A DNA stretch of 42,647 nucleotides from an uncultured Dysosmobacter sp. (GTDB lineage: Bacteria > Bacillota > Clostridia > Oscillospirales > Oscillospiraceae): assembly GCF_947631635.1 (NCBI RefSeq), contig NZ_CANRMB010000031.1, positions 1 to 42,647 of the forward strand, in the 5' to 3' direction. The notes under the pieces were generated by a model, which saw only the letters and a list, made by a program, of their open reading frames with translations, was not told the DNA's origin and ran no database searches. Position numbers and translations under genes: made by a program. The first letter of the stretch is position 1; each line of letters begins with the position of its first letter. Positions 15,674-24,186 of this stretch are shown here, piece after piece.

Positions 15674-16267
15674 ATGGACAAAAGACAATCTGCGGAACAG
15701 GTGCTGCGCACATTCCTGCGGGATGGAGAGCGGGTTTTCTGGCAGGGGAAAACGGAGCGCTTTCCGCTTTTGGAGAACGACGCGAAATGGCTCGTTCTGG
15801 CAAAGTGGATCGGGACTGCGGTGGTGACATCCGCGATTTTGCTGATGTACGCCGGCAACAACCCGGAGCGGAGCATGAAGGTGGTGGGTCTGGTGCTGCT
15901 GGTGGCGGCGCTGCTGGTGATCTCGCCCATCATGGAGCGGCAGAGCGTGCTGCAGCAGCATTATTGGATCACCGATCAAAGGGTGATCCTGATGGCGAAG
16001 GACCGGTCTCTCTATTATATGGAGCTGCCTGAGATCGATGATTTTAAGACTGTGAAGGGCAAGACAGCCCATGACTGCCTGGTGCTGGGGAGCTGCCTGT
16101 TTGGGGAGATCGACCGTCAGCTCCGCTGGAGGGCCTGCCATCCGAAAACAGATATGCAGGGCGGCGGGGATGCGGACCAGGCCATGGGGCTGGTCCTGTT
16201 CAACGTGAGCAACGCCGAGGGCGCGGCGGCCCATCTGCGGCAGCGGATGAGCGGTGCGAGAGCCTGA
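15674..16267 (+). CDS. PH-like domain membrane protein, function unknown
   Basis: 197 residues. A soluble start (MDKRQSAEQVLRTFLRDGER), two adjacent TM helices (IGTAVVTSAILLMYAG and VVGLVLLVAALLVISPI) and a C-terminal domain. That domain begins HYWITDQRVILMAKDRSLYYMELPEIDDF, the signature of bacterial PH-like (YdbT/DUF304) domains. ATG 15674 is chosen for AAAAGGAG 9 nt upstream; ATG 15653 is weaker. It is divergent from the KdpDE-like operon and ends in its own terminator. The role is unknown. Confidence 0.8.
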   Translation: MDKRQSAEQVLRTFLRDGERVFWQGKTERFPLLENDAKWLVLAKWIGTAVVTSAILLMYAGNNPERSMKVVGLVLLVAALLVISPIMERQSVLQQHYWITDQRVILMAKDRSLYYMELPEIDDFKTVKGKTAHDCLVLGSCLFGEIDRQLRWRACHPKTDMQGGGDADQAMGLVLFNVSNAEGAAAHLRQRMSGARA

Positions 16268-16277
16268 GCGGGAATGG

Positions 16278-16308
16278 AAGCGCCGCGGGAGACCGCGGCG
16301 CTTTCTGT
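16278..16308 (+). terminator. Intrinsic terminator after the PH-like gene
   Basis: AAGCGCCGCGG and CCGCGGCGCTT form a strong stem with a short loop, followed by TCTGTGCTTATTT. Confidence 0.75.
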
Positions 16309-16365
16309 GCTTATTTAACTGGTGAAAGCGCCGGGCTTCACAGAAAACATTGGATACCGTTTGGA

Positions 16366-16403
16366 GACCGCTGCGGTGGCAGCGGTTCTTTTTTGCTTTT
16401 TTT
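16366..16403 (+). terminator. Second terminator upstream of the phage cluster
   Basis: ACCGCTGC (16367-16374) pairs with GCAGCGGT (16379-16386), followed by TCTTTTTTGCTTTTTTTC. It insulates the phage genes from chromosomal read-through and may mark their left border. No promoter is obvious in the roughly 90 nt between it and the first phage gene. Confidence 0.75.
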
Positions 16404-16492
16404 CAAAAATTTTTTAAAAGCGTGCATGGAAATGTGCAACTTTTTGCCGTGGGCGGCCATGGGTGAGAGATGCTGATGGAAGGAAGGGCGAT

Positions 16493-16957
16493 GTGAAAAA
16501 GAAAACGGACGACGGCGTATTTTGCAGAGCCTATCTGCGGACGATGGACCCGGAACGGGCGGCGGCTGAGATCGGCCGCAGGGACGGGTTTGGACTTTTG
16601 GGCCGAAAGAGCACCCAGGAGAAGCTGAACAGGATGCGGGAGGCCGCGGCGGGACAGCTGCGGCGGGACGACGCGGTGCGCCGTCTGGCACAGCTGGCCT
16701 TTGGACAGGCCAACGACGCGGTGAAGCTGGCCCTCCACGCCGGAGAGCTGGACCCGGAGGGGCTGGACCTGTCCGCTGTGGCTGAGTTCAAGGTGACGGA
16801 CAAGGGCGGCGTGGAGGTCAAGCTGGTGGACCGGGTGCGGGCGTTGGAGACGCTGTGCGGCCTGCTGGAGAGCGGAGAGGGCCATGGGGCGGAGGAGCTG
16901 TATCAGGCGCTGGCGGAGGCTGCCGGTGAGATGGAAGGGGGATGGGAGAACGGCTGA
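16493..16957 (+). CDS. Phage terminase small subunit-like protein
   Basis: 154 residues, Arg/Ala rich. It opens MKKKTDDGVFCRAYLRTMDP with a helix-turn-helix-like AAAEIGRRDGFGLLGRKSTQEKL segment, as in PBSX XtmA-type small terminases that recognise packaging sites. A C-terminal acidic helical part follows. The start is GTG 16493 behind AAGGAAGGG; GTG 16463 is possible. It overlaps the large terminase by about 30 nt. It is the first gene of a co-directional run extending to 31,943. Confidence 0.75.
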   Translation: MKKKTDDGVFCRAYLRTMDPERAAAEIGRRDGFGLLGRKSTQEKLNRMREAAAGQLRRDDAVRRLAQLAFGQANDAVKLALHAGELDPEGLDLSAVAEFKVTDKGGVEVKLVDRVRALETLCGLLESGEGHGAEELYQALAEAAGEMEGGWENG

Positions 16958-18194
16958 GATCGTACGGTTTTCCCCCAAGCAGCTGAAGGTGCTGTCCTGG
17001 TGGCAGAGAGACGAATGGGAGGCCGTCATCTGCGACGGCGCGGTCCGCAGCGGAAAGACCTTTTCCATGGGGGTGTCGTTTTTCCTGTGGGCCCAGGCGC
17101 GGTTCCACGGAAGGCAGTTCGGCCTGTGCGGAAAGACCATCGTCTCATTGCGGAGAAATCTGTTGACGGAGCTGGTGCCCTATCTGCGGCGGATGGGGAT
17201 GTCCGTCCGGGAGAAGCGGGCGGAAAACCTGCTGGTCGTGAGCTTCGGGGGACGGGAGAACCGCTTTTTGCTGTTTGGCGGTCGGGATGAGTCCAGCGCG
17301 GCGCTGATCCAGGGGAGCACCCTGGCGGGTATCTTGCTGGACGAGGCGGCGCTGATGCCCCGGTCCTTTGTGGAGCAGGCGGTGGCCCGGTGCAGCGTGC
17401 CGGGGAGCCTGCTCTGGTTCAACTGCAACCCGGAGGGGCCCCAGCATTGGTTTTACCGGGAGTGGATCCTAAAGGCGAAAGAGCGGCGGGCGCTGTATCT
17501 GCACTTTACCATGGCGGACAACCCCGGCCTCTCACCGCGCATCCGGGCACGATACCGGAATGCCTATTCCGGCGTATTCTACCGGCGGTTCGTGCTGGGG
17601 GAGTGGACGGCGGCCCAGGGACTGATCTACGACTTTTTCGACCAGGAGCGGGATACGGCGGATGTGCCGGAGGGACCGTTTGGACAGTGGCGCGTCTCCG
17701 TGGATTACGGGACTGCCAATCCAGCCTCCTTTGGGCTCTGGGGGGAGAAGGACGGCGTGTGGTATCGGACGGCGGAATATTACTATGACTCCCGAAAGGG
17801 CGGACAGCAGAGGACGGACGCGGAGTATGCGGAGGACCTGGAACGCCTGGTGGGAGAGCGGCCGGTCCAGCGGGTCGTCGTGGACCCATCGGCCGCGAGC
17901 TTCATCGAGGCGCTGCGGCGGCGGGGGTTTACGGTTGTGCGGGCGGACAACGATGTGGTGGACGGCATTCGGGTGACGGCGGACCTGCTGAAAAAGAAAC
18001 GGATCGTGATCTGCCGCAACTGCCGGGACTGCCTGCGGGAGATGGCGCTCTACTGCTGGGACGAGCGGGGCGGCAGAGATGCGCCCCGAAAGGAAAACGA
18101 CCACGCCATGGACGACCTGCGGTATTTTGCCATGGATCTGGCGGCGGGACAGAGCGGAGGATTTGCGGCGGTGGCGGTGGAGCGGCGTCCATGA
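16926..18194 (+). CDS. Phage terminase large subunit (PBSX family)
   Basis: 422 residues, a DNA-packaging motor with an N-terminal ATPase and a C-terminal nuclease. Walker A CDGAVRSGKTFSMG (about 36-49), Walker B LAGILLDEAAL (about 133-143), coupling motif SLLWFNCNPEGP (161-172). The nuclease Asp is in WRVSVDYGTANPASFG (D260), with further acids in VVVDPSAASF and NDHAMDDLRYFAMD. Start GTG 16926 follows GCGGAGG; ATG 16884 is an alternative. The last residues, after VAVER, are changed by a repeat insertion: the second repeat copy predicts an ancestral tail ending RPGGRR. All catalytic parts are upstream and intact. Confidence 0.92.
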   Translation: MRWKGDGRTAEIVRFSPKQLKVLSWWQRDEWEAVICDGAVRSGKTFSMGVSFFLWAQARFHGRQFGLCGKTIVSLRRNLLTELVPYLRRMGMSVREKRAENLLVVSFGGRENRFLLFGGRDESSAALIQGSTLAGILLDEAALMPRSFVEQAVARCSVPGSLLWFNCNPEGPQHWFYREWILKAKERRALYLHFTMADNPGLSPRIRARYRNAYSGVFYRRFVLGEWTAAQGLIYDFFDQERDTADVPEGPFGQWRVSVDYGTANPASFGLWGEKDGVWYRTAEYYYDSRKGGQQRTDAEYAEDLERLVGERPVQRVVVDPSAASFIEALRRRGFTVVRADNDVVDGIRVTADLLKKKRIVICRNCRDCLREMALYCWDERGGRDAPRKENDHAMDDLRYFAMDLAAGQSGGFAAVAVERRP

Positions 18195-18398
18195 GCGAGC
18201 GCCAGCGAGCCGCGGCGGAGGCCGCGTCAAGCGTTTTGCAGAGCAAAACCTTGAAATCGCCGGGCTTTGCCTGGCGATTTGAGTGAGAGGGAAGGGCTCC
18301 CATGGGGCGTGCCCCATGGGAAATCGATCTGCGGTATTTTGCCATGGATCTGGCGGCGGGACAGAGCGGAGGATTTGCGGCGGTGGCGGTGGAGCGGC
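18117..18398. repeat. 70-bp exact direct repeat flanking a 142-bp hairpin-rich insert
   Basis: Bases 18117-18186 and 18329-18398 are identical (start CTGCGGTATTTTGCC, end GTGGAGCGGC). The left copy is the terL 3' end; the right copy is out of the terminase frame. The 142 bp between them form four successive hairpins. They are CGCGGC/GCCGCG (18211-18226), GTTTTGC/GCAAAAC (18233-18249), a 12-bp stem with one G-U around TTT (18254-18280) and an 11-bp perfect inverted repeat (18298-18321). No ORF of note is inside. It looks like a small palindromic element that inserted and duplicated its target. Confidence 0.85.
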
Positions 18399-18434
18399 CC
18401 GGCGGAAGGCGATGAAAGAGAGGAGTTTTTGACG

Positions 18435-19607
18435 TTGAGATGGTTCAAAAAAGCAGAGGAGGCGGCGCCCGCGGCGGTGCAGCTGCGAAGCGGCGCGCAG
18501 CATCCCTTTGGATCGCTGCATGATTATGTGCCCCTGCGGAATGGGGAGGTCCGGCTGTACCAGGCGATCCGGGAGGGCGTGCCGCTGGTGGACGCGGCGA
18601 TCTATAAGCTGATCCGGCTGACCGGAGGCGTGACGGCGGTCTGCGGGGACAAGGCGGCGGAGGCCGCGCTTCAGGCGTTTTTGCGGACAGTGCCGTCCGG
18701 GCGGGGACAGTTTGGCGTCAACGCCTTTCTGGACTGCTATCTGGATTCCCTGCTGACCTGCGGCAGGGCTATCGGCGAGATCGTGCCCGCACGAGGCGGC
18801 TGGGACATTGCCGCGCTGCTGTGCGGCCGGGTGGAGGATATCGAGGTCCGGGAGGGAGAAAACCCGCTGGCGTTCACCATCTGCGGCCCTGACGAGAGGG
18901 GCCGGATGGAGCCGCTGCCCTGTCAGGACCTGCTGCTGTTCACACCGCTGAATCCGGAGGTGAACAGTCCCTATGGTGTGTCGCTGCTGCGGTCGCTGCC
19001 GTTTTTGGCGGATATTCTGATGAAGATCTACCACACCGTGGGCGTGAACTGGGAGCGGTGCGGCAATGTGCGGTTTGCCGTGACCTGCCCCGGCGGAGAG
19101 GGGATCTCCGCAGCGGAGCGCAGCAGGCAGCTGGCTGAGGAGTGGTCCCGGGCTATGCAGGACACCAGGAATGGAAGCGTGCGGGATTTTGTGGCCGTGG
19201 GAGATGTGGGCATCCACGTTATCGGCGGGGACGCGCCGATTTTGGACAGCGAGGTGCCGGTGCGGCAGATTTTGGAACAGATCGTGGCAAAGACCGGCAT
19301 CCCGCCGTTCATGCTGGGACTGAGCTGGAATTCCACGGAGCGGATGAGCACCCAGCAGGCCGACATGCTGACCACAGAGATCACGGCCATCCGCAGGGCG
19401 CTGACACCGGTGGTGGAGCGGATCTGCCGGCTGTGGCTGCGGATGCACGGCTATCCCTGCACGTTTGAGGTGGTATGGGACGACATCAATCTGCAGGATG
19501 AGGTGGAAGAGGCGAAGGCGGAGCTCTACCGGGAGCAGGCGCGAAGGCTGCGGATCGAGAATGACCTGCGGGAGGGTCCGCAGACCGGCGGAGCTGCGGA
19601 GAAATGA
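18435..19607 (+). CDS. Phage portal protein
   Basis: 390 residues. The portal dodecamer forms the DNA gate of the capsid. Recognisable parts are VPLVDAAIYKLIRLTGG, LLCGRVEDIEVREGENPLAF, LLFTPLNPEVNSPYGVSLLR and the C-terminal helical region ILEQIVAKTGIPPFMLGLSW followed by STQQADMLTTEITAIRRAL. The start is TTG at 18435, nine nt after AGGAG. The longer in-frame reading from 18267 runs through the repeat insert and is rejected. It follows the terminase as in PBSX xkdE, and its stop codon overlaps the ATG of a possible longer form of the next gene. Confidence 0.9.
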   Translation: MRWFKKAEEAAPAAVQLRSGAQHPFGSLHDYVPLRNGEVRLYQAIREGVPLVDAAIYKLIRLTGGVTAVCGDKAAEAALQAFLRTVPSGRGQFGVNAFLDCYLDSLLTCGRAIGEIVPARGGWDIAALLCGRVEDIEVREGENPLAFTICGPDERGRMEPLPCQDLLLFTPLNPEVNSPYGVSLLRSLPFLADILMKIYHTVGVNWERCGNVRFAVTCPGGEGISAAERSRQLAEEWSRAMQDTRNGSVRDFVAVGDVGIHVIGGDAPILDSEVPVRQILEQIVAKTGIPPFMLGLSWNSTERMSTQQADMLTTEITAIRRALTPVVERICRLWLRMHGYPCTFEVVWDDINLQDEVEEAKAELYREQARRLRIENDLREGPQTGGAAEK

Positions 19608-19630
19608 AACACGGAAACGGGGGAGACAGG

Positions 19631-20476
19631 ATGGATATACAGGAGGAACTGGCGCAGATCAACCGCTTTACCAAGACGGCGCTGACGGCGGAGCAGGTGT
19701 ATGCCTTCAGCGTGCGGCTGTGCGACAACGAGGTGGACCGGGATCTGGAGCGGTTTGACGGCGGCGCGCTGGAGCGGCTGGGAGAATTGTTTCTGGGAAA
19801 GAGCGGGATCTTTGACCACCAGTGGTCCGCCAAAGGCCAGACGGCCCGCATTTACCGGACCGAGGTGGTACGGGAGCCCGGCAGGATCACGGCGGCCGGA
19901 GACGCGTACTGCTGGCTGAAGGGCTGGGCGTATCTGCTGCGGACAGAGAAGAACGCGGACCTGATCCAGGAGATCGAGGGCGGCATCAAAAAGGAGGTCA
20001 GCGTGGGGTGCAGCATGGGGCGGAGCGTGTGCTCCATCTGCGGCGCGGAGCACGGCGGATGTGCCCATGTAAAGGGGCAGATGTACGACGGCAGGCTGTG
20101 CTTCGTGGAGCTGCGGGAGCCGCTGGACGCCTATGAGTGGTCCTTTGTGGCGGTGCCAGCCCAAAGGGAGGCGGGCGTTTTGAAAAAACGGTTTGGACAG
20201 GAGAGCGGAGAGCTTCTGGCGCTGCGGAAGCAGGCGGAGCTGGGGGCCAGGTATCTGAAGGAGCTGCGCCGGGAGGTGGTGCGCCTTGCCATGCTGGCGG
20301 ACGACGGACTGGATGGTCAGGTGTTCACCAGGGCGGCGGAACGGCTGGAGGAACCGGAGCTGCTGGAGCTGAAGCGGGCCTATGGGGACCGGGCGGCCAA
20401 GCGGTTTCCGGCGGCACCGCAGCTGCGCTGTCCCGCGGCGGTGGAGAAGAGCGATGAGACAGTATTCCTCGTCTGA
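19631..20476 (+). CDS. Putative prohead protease/scaffold protein (XkdF-like)
   Basis: 281 residues. The N-terminal half (VRLCDNEVDRDLERFDGGAL, then GIFDHQWSAKGQTARIY and IKKEVSVGCSMGRSVCSICG) matches the layout of phage prohead protease-like proteins next to portals. The last 90 residues are helical and charged, like a fused scaffold. A Cys/His cluster CSICGAEHGGCAH (about residues 136-148) could bind zinc. The start at 19631 has GGGGGAG upstream; ATG 19604 is possible. The protease assignment rests mainly on position between portal and capsid genes. Confidence 0.65.
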   Translation: MDIQEELAQINRFTKTALTAEQVYAFSVRLCDNEVDRDLERFDGGALERLGELFLGKSGIFDHQWSAKGQTARIYRTEVVREPGRITAAGDAYCWLKGWAYLLRTEKNADLIQEIEGGIKKEVSVGCSMGRSVCSICGAEHGGCAHVKGQMYDGRLCFVELREPLDAYEWSFVAVPAQREAGVLKKRFGQESGELLALRKQAELGARYLKELRREVVRLAMLADDGLDGQVFTRAAERLEEPELLELKRAYGDRAAKRFPAAPQLRCPAAVEKSDETVFLV

Positions 20477-20504
20477 GAGACGAACGATATAAAGGAGGAT
20501 GACA

Positions 20505-20849
20505 ATGAAGAATTCTTATGAGGGGATCGGCCAATGGGCGGCTACCTTCGCCTGCGCACAGGTAAGCGAGGGGGAGATGGTGAAGATCACCGGAAGCGGC
20601 GAGGTGGGCGCCTGCGCGGCCGGTGACGGCTTTTGCGGACAGGTGCTGTCCGTGGGCAGAGACTGCGGCGCCTGCGCCGTGGCCCTGGGCGGCATGGTGA
20701 CCGCCGGGTATTCCGGCACCGCGCCCACCGTGGGCTGGTGCGCGCTGGCGGCTGACGGCGACGGCGGCGTGCGGGCAGATGCCGCTGGCCGCAGTTATCT
20801 GGTGGCGGATGTGGACACCAGCGGCATGACCGTGACGTTTGTACTGTGA
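20505..20849 (+). CDS. Putative capsid decoration protein (DUF2190-like)
   Basis: 114 residues, almost all beta and Gly/Ala rich. It has the VSEGEMVKITGSGEVGACAA opening and a repeated small-strand pattern typical of DUF2190/gpD-like head stabilisers. The ribosome site AAAGGAGG is 6 nt before ATG 20505. It is unusually Cys rich for its size, with seven Cys including a CGAC pair. Its position directly before the capsid gene supports a head role. The identification is by pattern and context. Confidence 0.6.
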   Translation: MKNSYEGIGQWAATFACAQVSEGEMVKITGSGEVGACAAGDGFCGQVLSVGRDCGACAVALGGMVTAGYSGTAPTVGWCALAADGDGGVRADAAGRSYLVADVDTSGMTVTFVL

Positions 20850-20861
20850 GGAGGAGAGAAG

Positions 20862-21896
20862 ATGGCTTATCATTTTGAAAATATCAAGCTGGAAAAGGGC
20901 ATGTACGGCCGCAGCGGCCGCAGCTTTTCCCAGACGCTGGAGGAGCTGGACCCCAGCGAGCATTACCGGGGCACGGCCCTGGAGGGCATGGATGCGTTCC
21001 AGCGCCAGCTGAAACGCTTTGACATCAAGGTGAAGGGCGCCGGCAGCGACATGGTGGAGAAGTTTTTCCACACCACGGATTCCGCCGTGCTGTTTCCGGA
21101 GTTCGTGTCCCGTGTGGTGCGCCAGGGCCTGGAGGAGGAGAGCATCCTGCCCGCTGTGACCGCCACAGTGACCAATTTTGACGGCATGGATTACCGCTCC
21201 ATCGCCTCCGTACCCACGGAGGAGCAGAAGAGCCTGAAGCGTGTGGAGGAGGGCGCGGCGATCCCACAGACCGCCATCCGCACCCAGGAGAACCTGGTGC
21301 GCCTGCACAAGCGGGGCCGGATGCTGGTGGCCTCCTATGAGGCCATCCGGTTCCAGCGGCTGGACCTGTTTTCCGTGACGCTGCGTCAGATCGGCGCCTA
21401 CATCGGCCGGATGCATCTGCAAGACGCCATCGGGGTCTTGCAGAACGGCGACGGCAACAACAATGGGGCGGAGGTATTCACCGTGGGCACGCAGCCCATC
21501 TCCGGCACCGCCGGGACGCTGTCCTACGGCGCACTGCTGGATTTTTGGAGCCAGTTTGACCCCTATACCATGAATACCATGCTGGTGAGCAGCGACGTGA
21601 TGCTGGCACTGCTGAAGTTGAGCGAATTCCAGAATCCGCTGACCGGATTGAACTTCCAGGGCACCGGCACCCTGACCACGCCGCTGGGGGCCAATCTGCT
21701 GCGCACATCCGCCATGCCCGCCAAGACGCTGATCGGCCTGGATAAGAACTATGCGCTGGAACAGATCTGCGGCAGTGAGATCACTGTGGAGTACGATAAG
21801 CTGATCGACCGGCAGCTAGAGCGCGCGGCGATCACCTCGATCTCCGGCTTTGCAAAGCTGTTTCCCGAGGCATCCAAGGTCCTGAAGCTGGACTGA
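20862..21896 (+). CDS. Phage major capsid protein (HK97-like fold)
   Basis: 344 residues. The N-terminus is charged and helical (SQTLEELDPSEHYRGTALEG), followed by the core with AVLFPEFVSRVVRQGLEEES, IPQTAIRTQENLVRLHKRGR and YEAIRFQRLDLFSVTLRQIG. The C-terminal part LIGLDKNYALEQICGSEITV, ending in SGFAKLFPEASKVLKLD, matches the XkdG-type capsid layout. The ribosome site is GAGGAGAG. It has no separate scaffold gene; the upstream protease/scaffold-like protein probably supplies one. Confidence 0.88.
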   Translation: MAYHFENIKLEKGMYGRSGRSFSQTLEELDPSEHYRGTALEGMDAFQRQLKRFDIKVKGAGSDMVEKFFHTTDSAVLFPEFVSRVVRQGLEEESILPAVTATVTNFDGMDYRSIASVPTEEQKSLKRVEEGAAIPQTAIRTQENLVRLHKRGRMLVASYEAIRFQRLDLFSVTLRQIGAYIGRMHLQDAIGVLQNGDGNNNGAEVFTVGTQPISGTAGTLSYGALLDFWSQFDPYTMNTMLVSSDVMLALLKLSEFQNPLTGLNFQGTGTLTTPLGANLLRTSAMPAKTLIGLDKNYALEQICGSEITVEYDKLIDRQLERAAITSISGFAKLFPEASKVLKLD

Positions 21897-21930
21897 ACCG
21901 GACAGCATTCCCTATTGTGGGGAGACGGAA

Positions 21931-22311
21931 ATGGAGAGGCAGGACATGGATGAGACGATTTTAAAGCTGGCAGGGGCAATATCCGGCGCAGGAGAGGCAG
22001 AGCAGGAATTGCTGGCCATGCTGTGCGCCGCGGCAGAGCGGGCGTGGACCACCCGGCTGCGTGACGGCGTGACGGCCGCAGACTGCGGAGCGGCCTTCTG
22101 CTGCGCGGCGGCTTTCACGGCCGCGGCGGACCTGGCGGCGGGACGGGGCGGCGGGGCCGTCTCCGCCTTCACCGCCGGGGAGGTCTCTGTCTCGGCTAAA
22201 AAGGGCTCGGAGCGCGCGGAGTCCGCTGCGGAGCTGCGGCGGACGGCGGAACGGCTGATGGCGGACTATGTGTCGCCCGGGGATCTCTGCTTGAGAGGAG
22301 TGCGGGGATGA
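21931..22311 (+). CDS. Putative head-tail connector (XkdH position)
   Basis: 126 residues, Ala-rich and helical, ending SAAELRRTAERLMADYVSPGDLCLRG. It resembles short head completion proteins in size and position after the capsid gene. Cysteines are frequent in the middle (ADCGAAFCCAAAFTAAADLA). The start ATG 21931 follows GGGGAGACGGAA. It overlaps the next gene by ATGA. The function is inferred from gene order only. Confidence 0.6.
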   Translation: MERQDMDETILKLAGAISGAGEAEQELLAMLCAAAERAWTTRLRDGVTAADCGAAFCCAAAFTAAADLAAGRGGGAVSAFTAGEVSVSAKKGSERAESAAELRRTAERLMADYVSPGDLCLRGVRG

Positions 22312-22625
22312 CGGACTGGATCCGGGAGGTATTGGCCCTGTATGGGCAGGAGGCTGTCATCCGGACAGCGGAGGGCGATGCGCCTGTACGGGCGTTTTTG
22401 CAGCCGGTGACGGAACGGCGGGAGCAGGTGCCCGGCGCGGTGACCGGCATCGGCTGGATCGATGAGCGGCTTTGGCTGTATCTGGGACAGGCGGAGGTGG
22501 CCGAGGGGAACACCGTGCTGTGGAATGGCGTGCCGTTTCGGGTGCGGAGCAGCCGGCCCTATTACATCGGTGAAACACTGACGCACTGGTGGGCCGCTTT
22601 GGAACGGGAGAAGGAGGCAGGATGA
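22308..22625 (+). CDS. Putative head closure/minor tail protein (XkdI position)
   Basis: 105 residues, beta rich, with RTAEGDAPVRAFLQPVTERR and VLWNGVPFRVRSSRPYYIGE. The latter is a layout common to head-closure or stopper proteins of myophages. ATGA overlap at both ends shows tight translational coupling. The assignment is by size, fold impression and position. Confidence 0.55.
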   Translation: MTDWIREVLALYGQEAVIRTAEGDAPVRAFLQPVTERREQVPGAVTGIGWIDERLWLYLGQAEVAEGNTVLWNGVPFRVRSSRPYYIGETLTHWWAALEREKEAG

Positions 22626-23116
22626 GGGAATTGACGCAGGTGCGGGACGCAGTCATGTCCGCACTGAACAGCGCCGGTGTGCAGGCTCTGGCGGCGTTTC
22701 CGGCCGACCGGGCAAAGCGGTACAGCGGCGCGGCGGCAGCGGTAGCCGTAGGGGCCGCCGAGGGCAAGGCACTGGGATTTTGCAACTATCTGGGCGAGGT
22801 ATACGACGCGGAGGCGGGAGTGGTCCGCGAGGTGTATGGAAAACAGCTGGAGGGCATCATCACTGTGGATATCCGGGCGGAACGGGCGGCGGACTGCGAG
22901 GCCGCCTGCGAGACGGCGGCGGAGGTGCTGCTGGGCGGACTGCCCAGCGGGATCCGTCCGGGGGAGCTGAACTGGGAGGGCCTCTGCTGGGAGAAGGAGA
23001 CCGGGATGTTTCTGCGGCGGGGCGGCCTCCGGTGCCAGGCGGTATTCGTGGCCCGGGAACAGGAGGACGGACAGATGTTCCTGGACTTTATTTTGAAAGG
23101 AGTTATGACGGATTGA
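22622..23116 (+). CDS. Putative tail completion protein (XkdJ position)
   Basis: 164 residues. Two predicted alpha/beta halves, with GKQLEGIITVDIRAERAADC and RCQAVFVAREQEDGQMFLDF near the end. This is the position of the tail terminator between the connector genes and the sheath. It overlaps the previous stop (ATGA), and its own stop overlaps the TTG start of the sheath gene. Confidence 0.55.
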   Translation: MRELTQVRDAVMSALNSAGVQALAAFPADRAKRYSGAAAAVAVGAAEGKALGFCNYLGEVYDAEAGVVREVYGKQLEGIITVDIRAERAADCEAACETAAEVLLGGLPSGIRPGELNWEGLCWEKETGMFLRRGGLRCQAVFVAREQEDGQMFLDFILKGVMTD

Positions 23117-24174
23117 GCGAGAGCAGGCATGAACGGCCGGGCGTTTACTCGGCCTATGACGCATCGGCGGTGGTCTCCGCCGGACAGGCGGGCAAGACCA
23201 TCGGCGTGGCGGCCAGGGCGGCCCGGGGGACTGCGGGGGAGGCGGTGACCATCACCGGATATACCGCCGGTGTGGCGGCATTCGGCGAGGATACGACTCC
23301 TGGTATGAGCACCATCCTGCGGCTGCTGTTTGCCAACGGCGCGGCCACGGTAGTGGCGGTGCGCGTGGCCGACACAGGCGGGCCGGCGGATTACCAGACG
23401 GCGTTTGAGACGCTGCGAGGGCAGGATGTACAGATCGTGGTGTGCGACAGCGCGGCGCAGGAGGTGCAGCAGTCACTGCGGACCTCTGTGGAGGACGCCT
23501 CCGCCGGGCGCAGGGAGCGCATCGCCGTGGTGGGCGGCGCCGGAGACACGGCGGCGCAGTTGGTGGAGCGTGCCGCGGCGCTGAACAGCGAGCGGATGGT
23601 GCTGGTGGGGCCTGACGTGCTGGACAGTGCGGGAGAGACGCTGCCCGGCGTGTTTGCCGCCGCCGCTGTGGCAGGCGTCATCGCGTCCAACAGAGATCCG
23701 GCGGTGCCGCTGAACGGCGCGGAGGTGCGGGGGCTTGGCGGCCTTGCCGCGGACTACGGCGACAACGACGTCGATCTGCTGGTGCGCGGCGGAGTCACGC
23801 CTTTGGAGAGCGTGGCGGGCGTCATCTCTCCGGTCCGGGGCATTACCACCCGGACCAAGACCAATGGGGCGGCGGATGCCACCTGGCGGGAGCTGACCAC
23901 GATTTTGATCGTGGACGACATCATTCCGGCGGTGCGGGCGGCGCTGCGGAGCAAGTTCTCGCGGACCAAGAATACGGTCCGCAGCCGGGGCGCCATCCGG
24001 TCCCAGGTGATCGTGGAATTGGAGAAGAAGACTGCGGCGGAGATCATCGACAGCTATGGCGAGGTGAGCGTCACCGCGTCTCCGGACGATCCCACGGTGT
24101 GCCTGGTGGAGTTTGGCTTCGCGGTGGCCCATGGACTGAACCAGATCTATCTGACGGTCCATATCACGGTATAA
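23113..24174 (+). CDS. Contractile tail sheath protein
   Basis: 353 residues, the XkdK-type sheath that contracts around the tube. It opens MSESRHERPGVYSAYDASAV, the standard sheath start (RPGVY). VRVADTGGPADYQTAFETL and DIIPAVRAALRSKFSRTKNT follow. The end SPDDPTVCLVEFGFAVAHGLNQIYLTVHITV forms the beta-addition arm that links neighbouring subunits. The start is TTG 23113, ten nt after AAAGGAG; longer readings from 22780 run through the previous gene. It is shorter than most sheaths (about 440 residues in PBSX), a compact form. Confidence 0.92.
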   Translation: MSESRHERPGVYSAYDASAVVSAGQAGKTIGVAARAARGTAGEAVTITGYTAGVAAFGEDTTPGMSTILRLLFANGAATVVAVRVADTGGPADYQTAFETLRGQDVQIVVCDSAAQEVQQSLRTSVEDASAGRRERIAVVGGAGDTAAQLVERAAALNSERMVLVGPDVLDSAGETLPGVFAAAAVAGVIASNRDPAVPLNGAEVRGLGGLAADYGDNDVDLLVRGGVTPLESVAGVISPVRGITTRTKTNGAADATWRELTTILIVDDIIPAVRAALRSKFSRTKNTVRSRGAIRSQVIVELEKKTAAEIIDSYGEVSVTASPDDPTVCLVEFGFAVAHGLNQIYLTVHITV

Positions 24175-24186
24175 GGAGGACGGCAT

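Noticed and set aside
18211..18321. CRISPR array or diversity-generating template in the terL repeat region
   Set aside because: There are only two repeat copies, the hairpins differ from one another, and no cas or reverse transcriptase gene is present.
18267..18434. Longer portal reading frame starting at 18267
   Set aside because: It runs through the hairpin insert and the out-of-frame repeat copy, with no ribosome site; the TTG at 18435 has AGGAG at good spacing and begins the conserved protein.
17532..19448. 638-codon minus-strand ORF opposite terminase and portal
   Set aside because: It is an antisense shadow rich in His, Pro and Arg that crosses two well-supported phage genes and the repeat insert.
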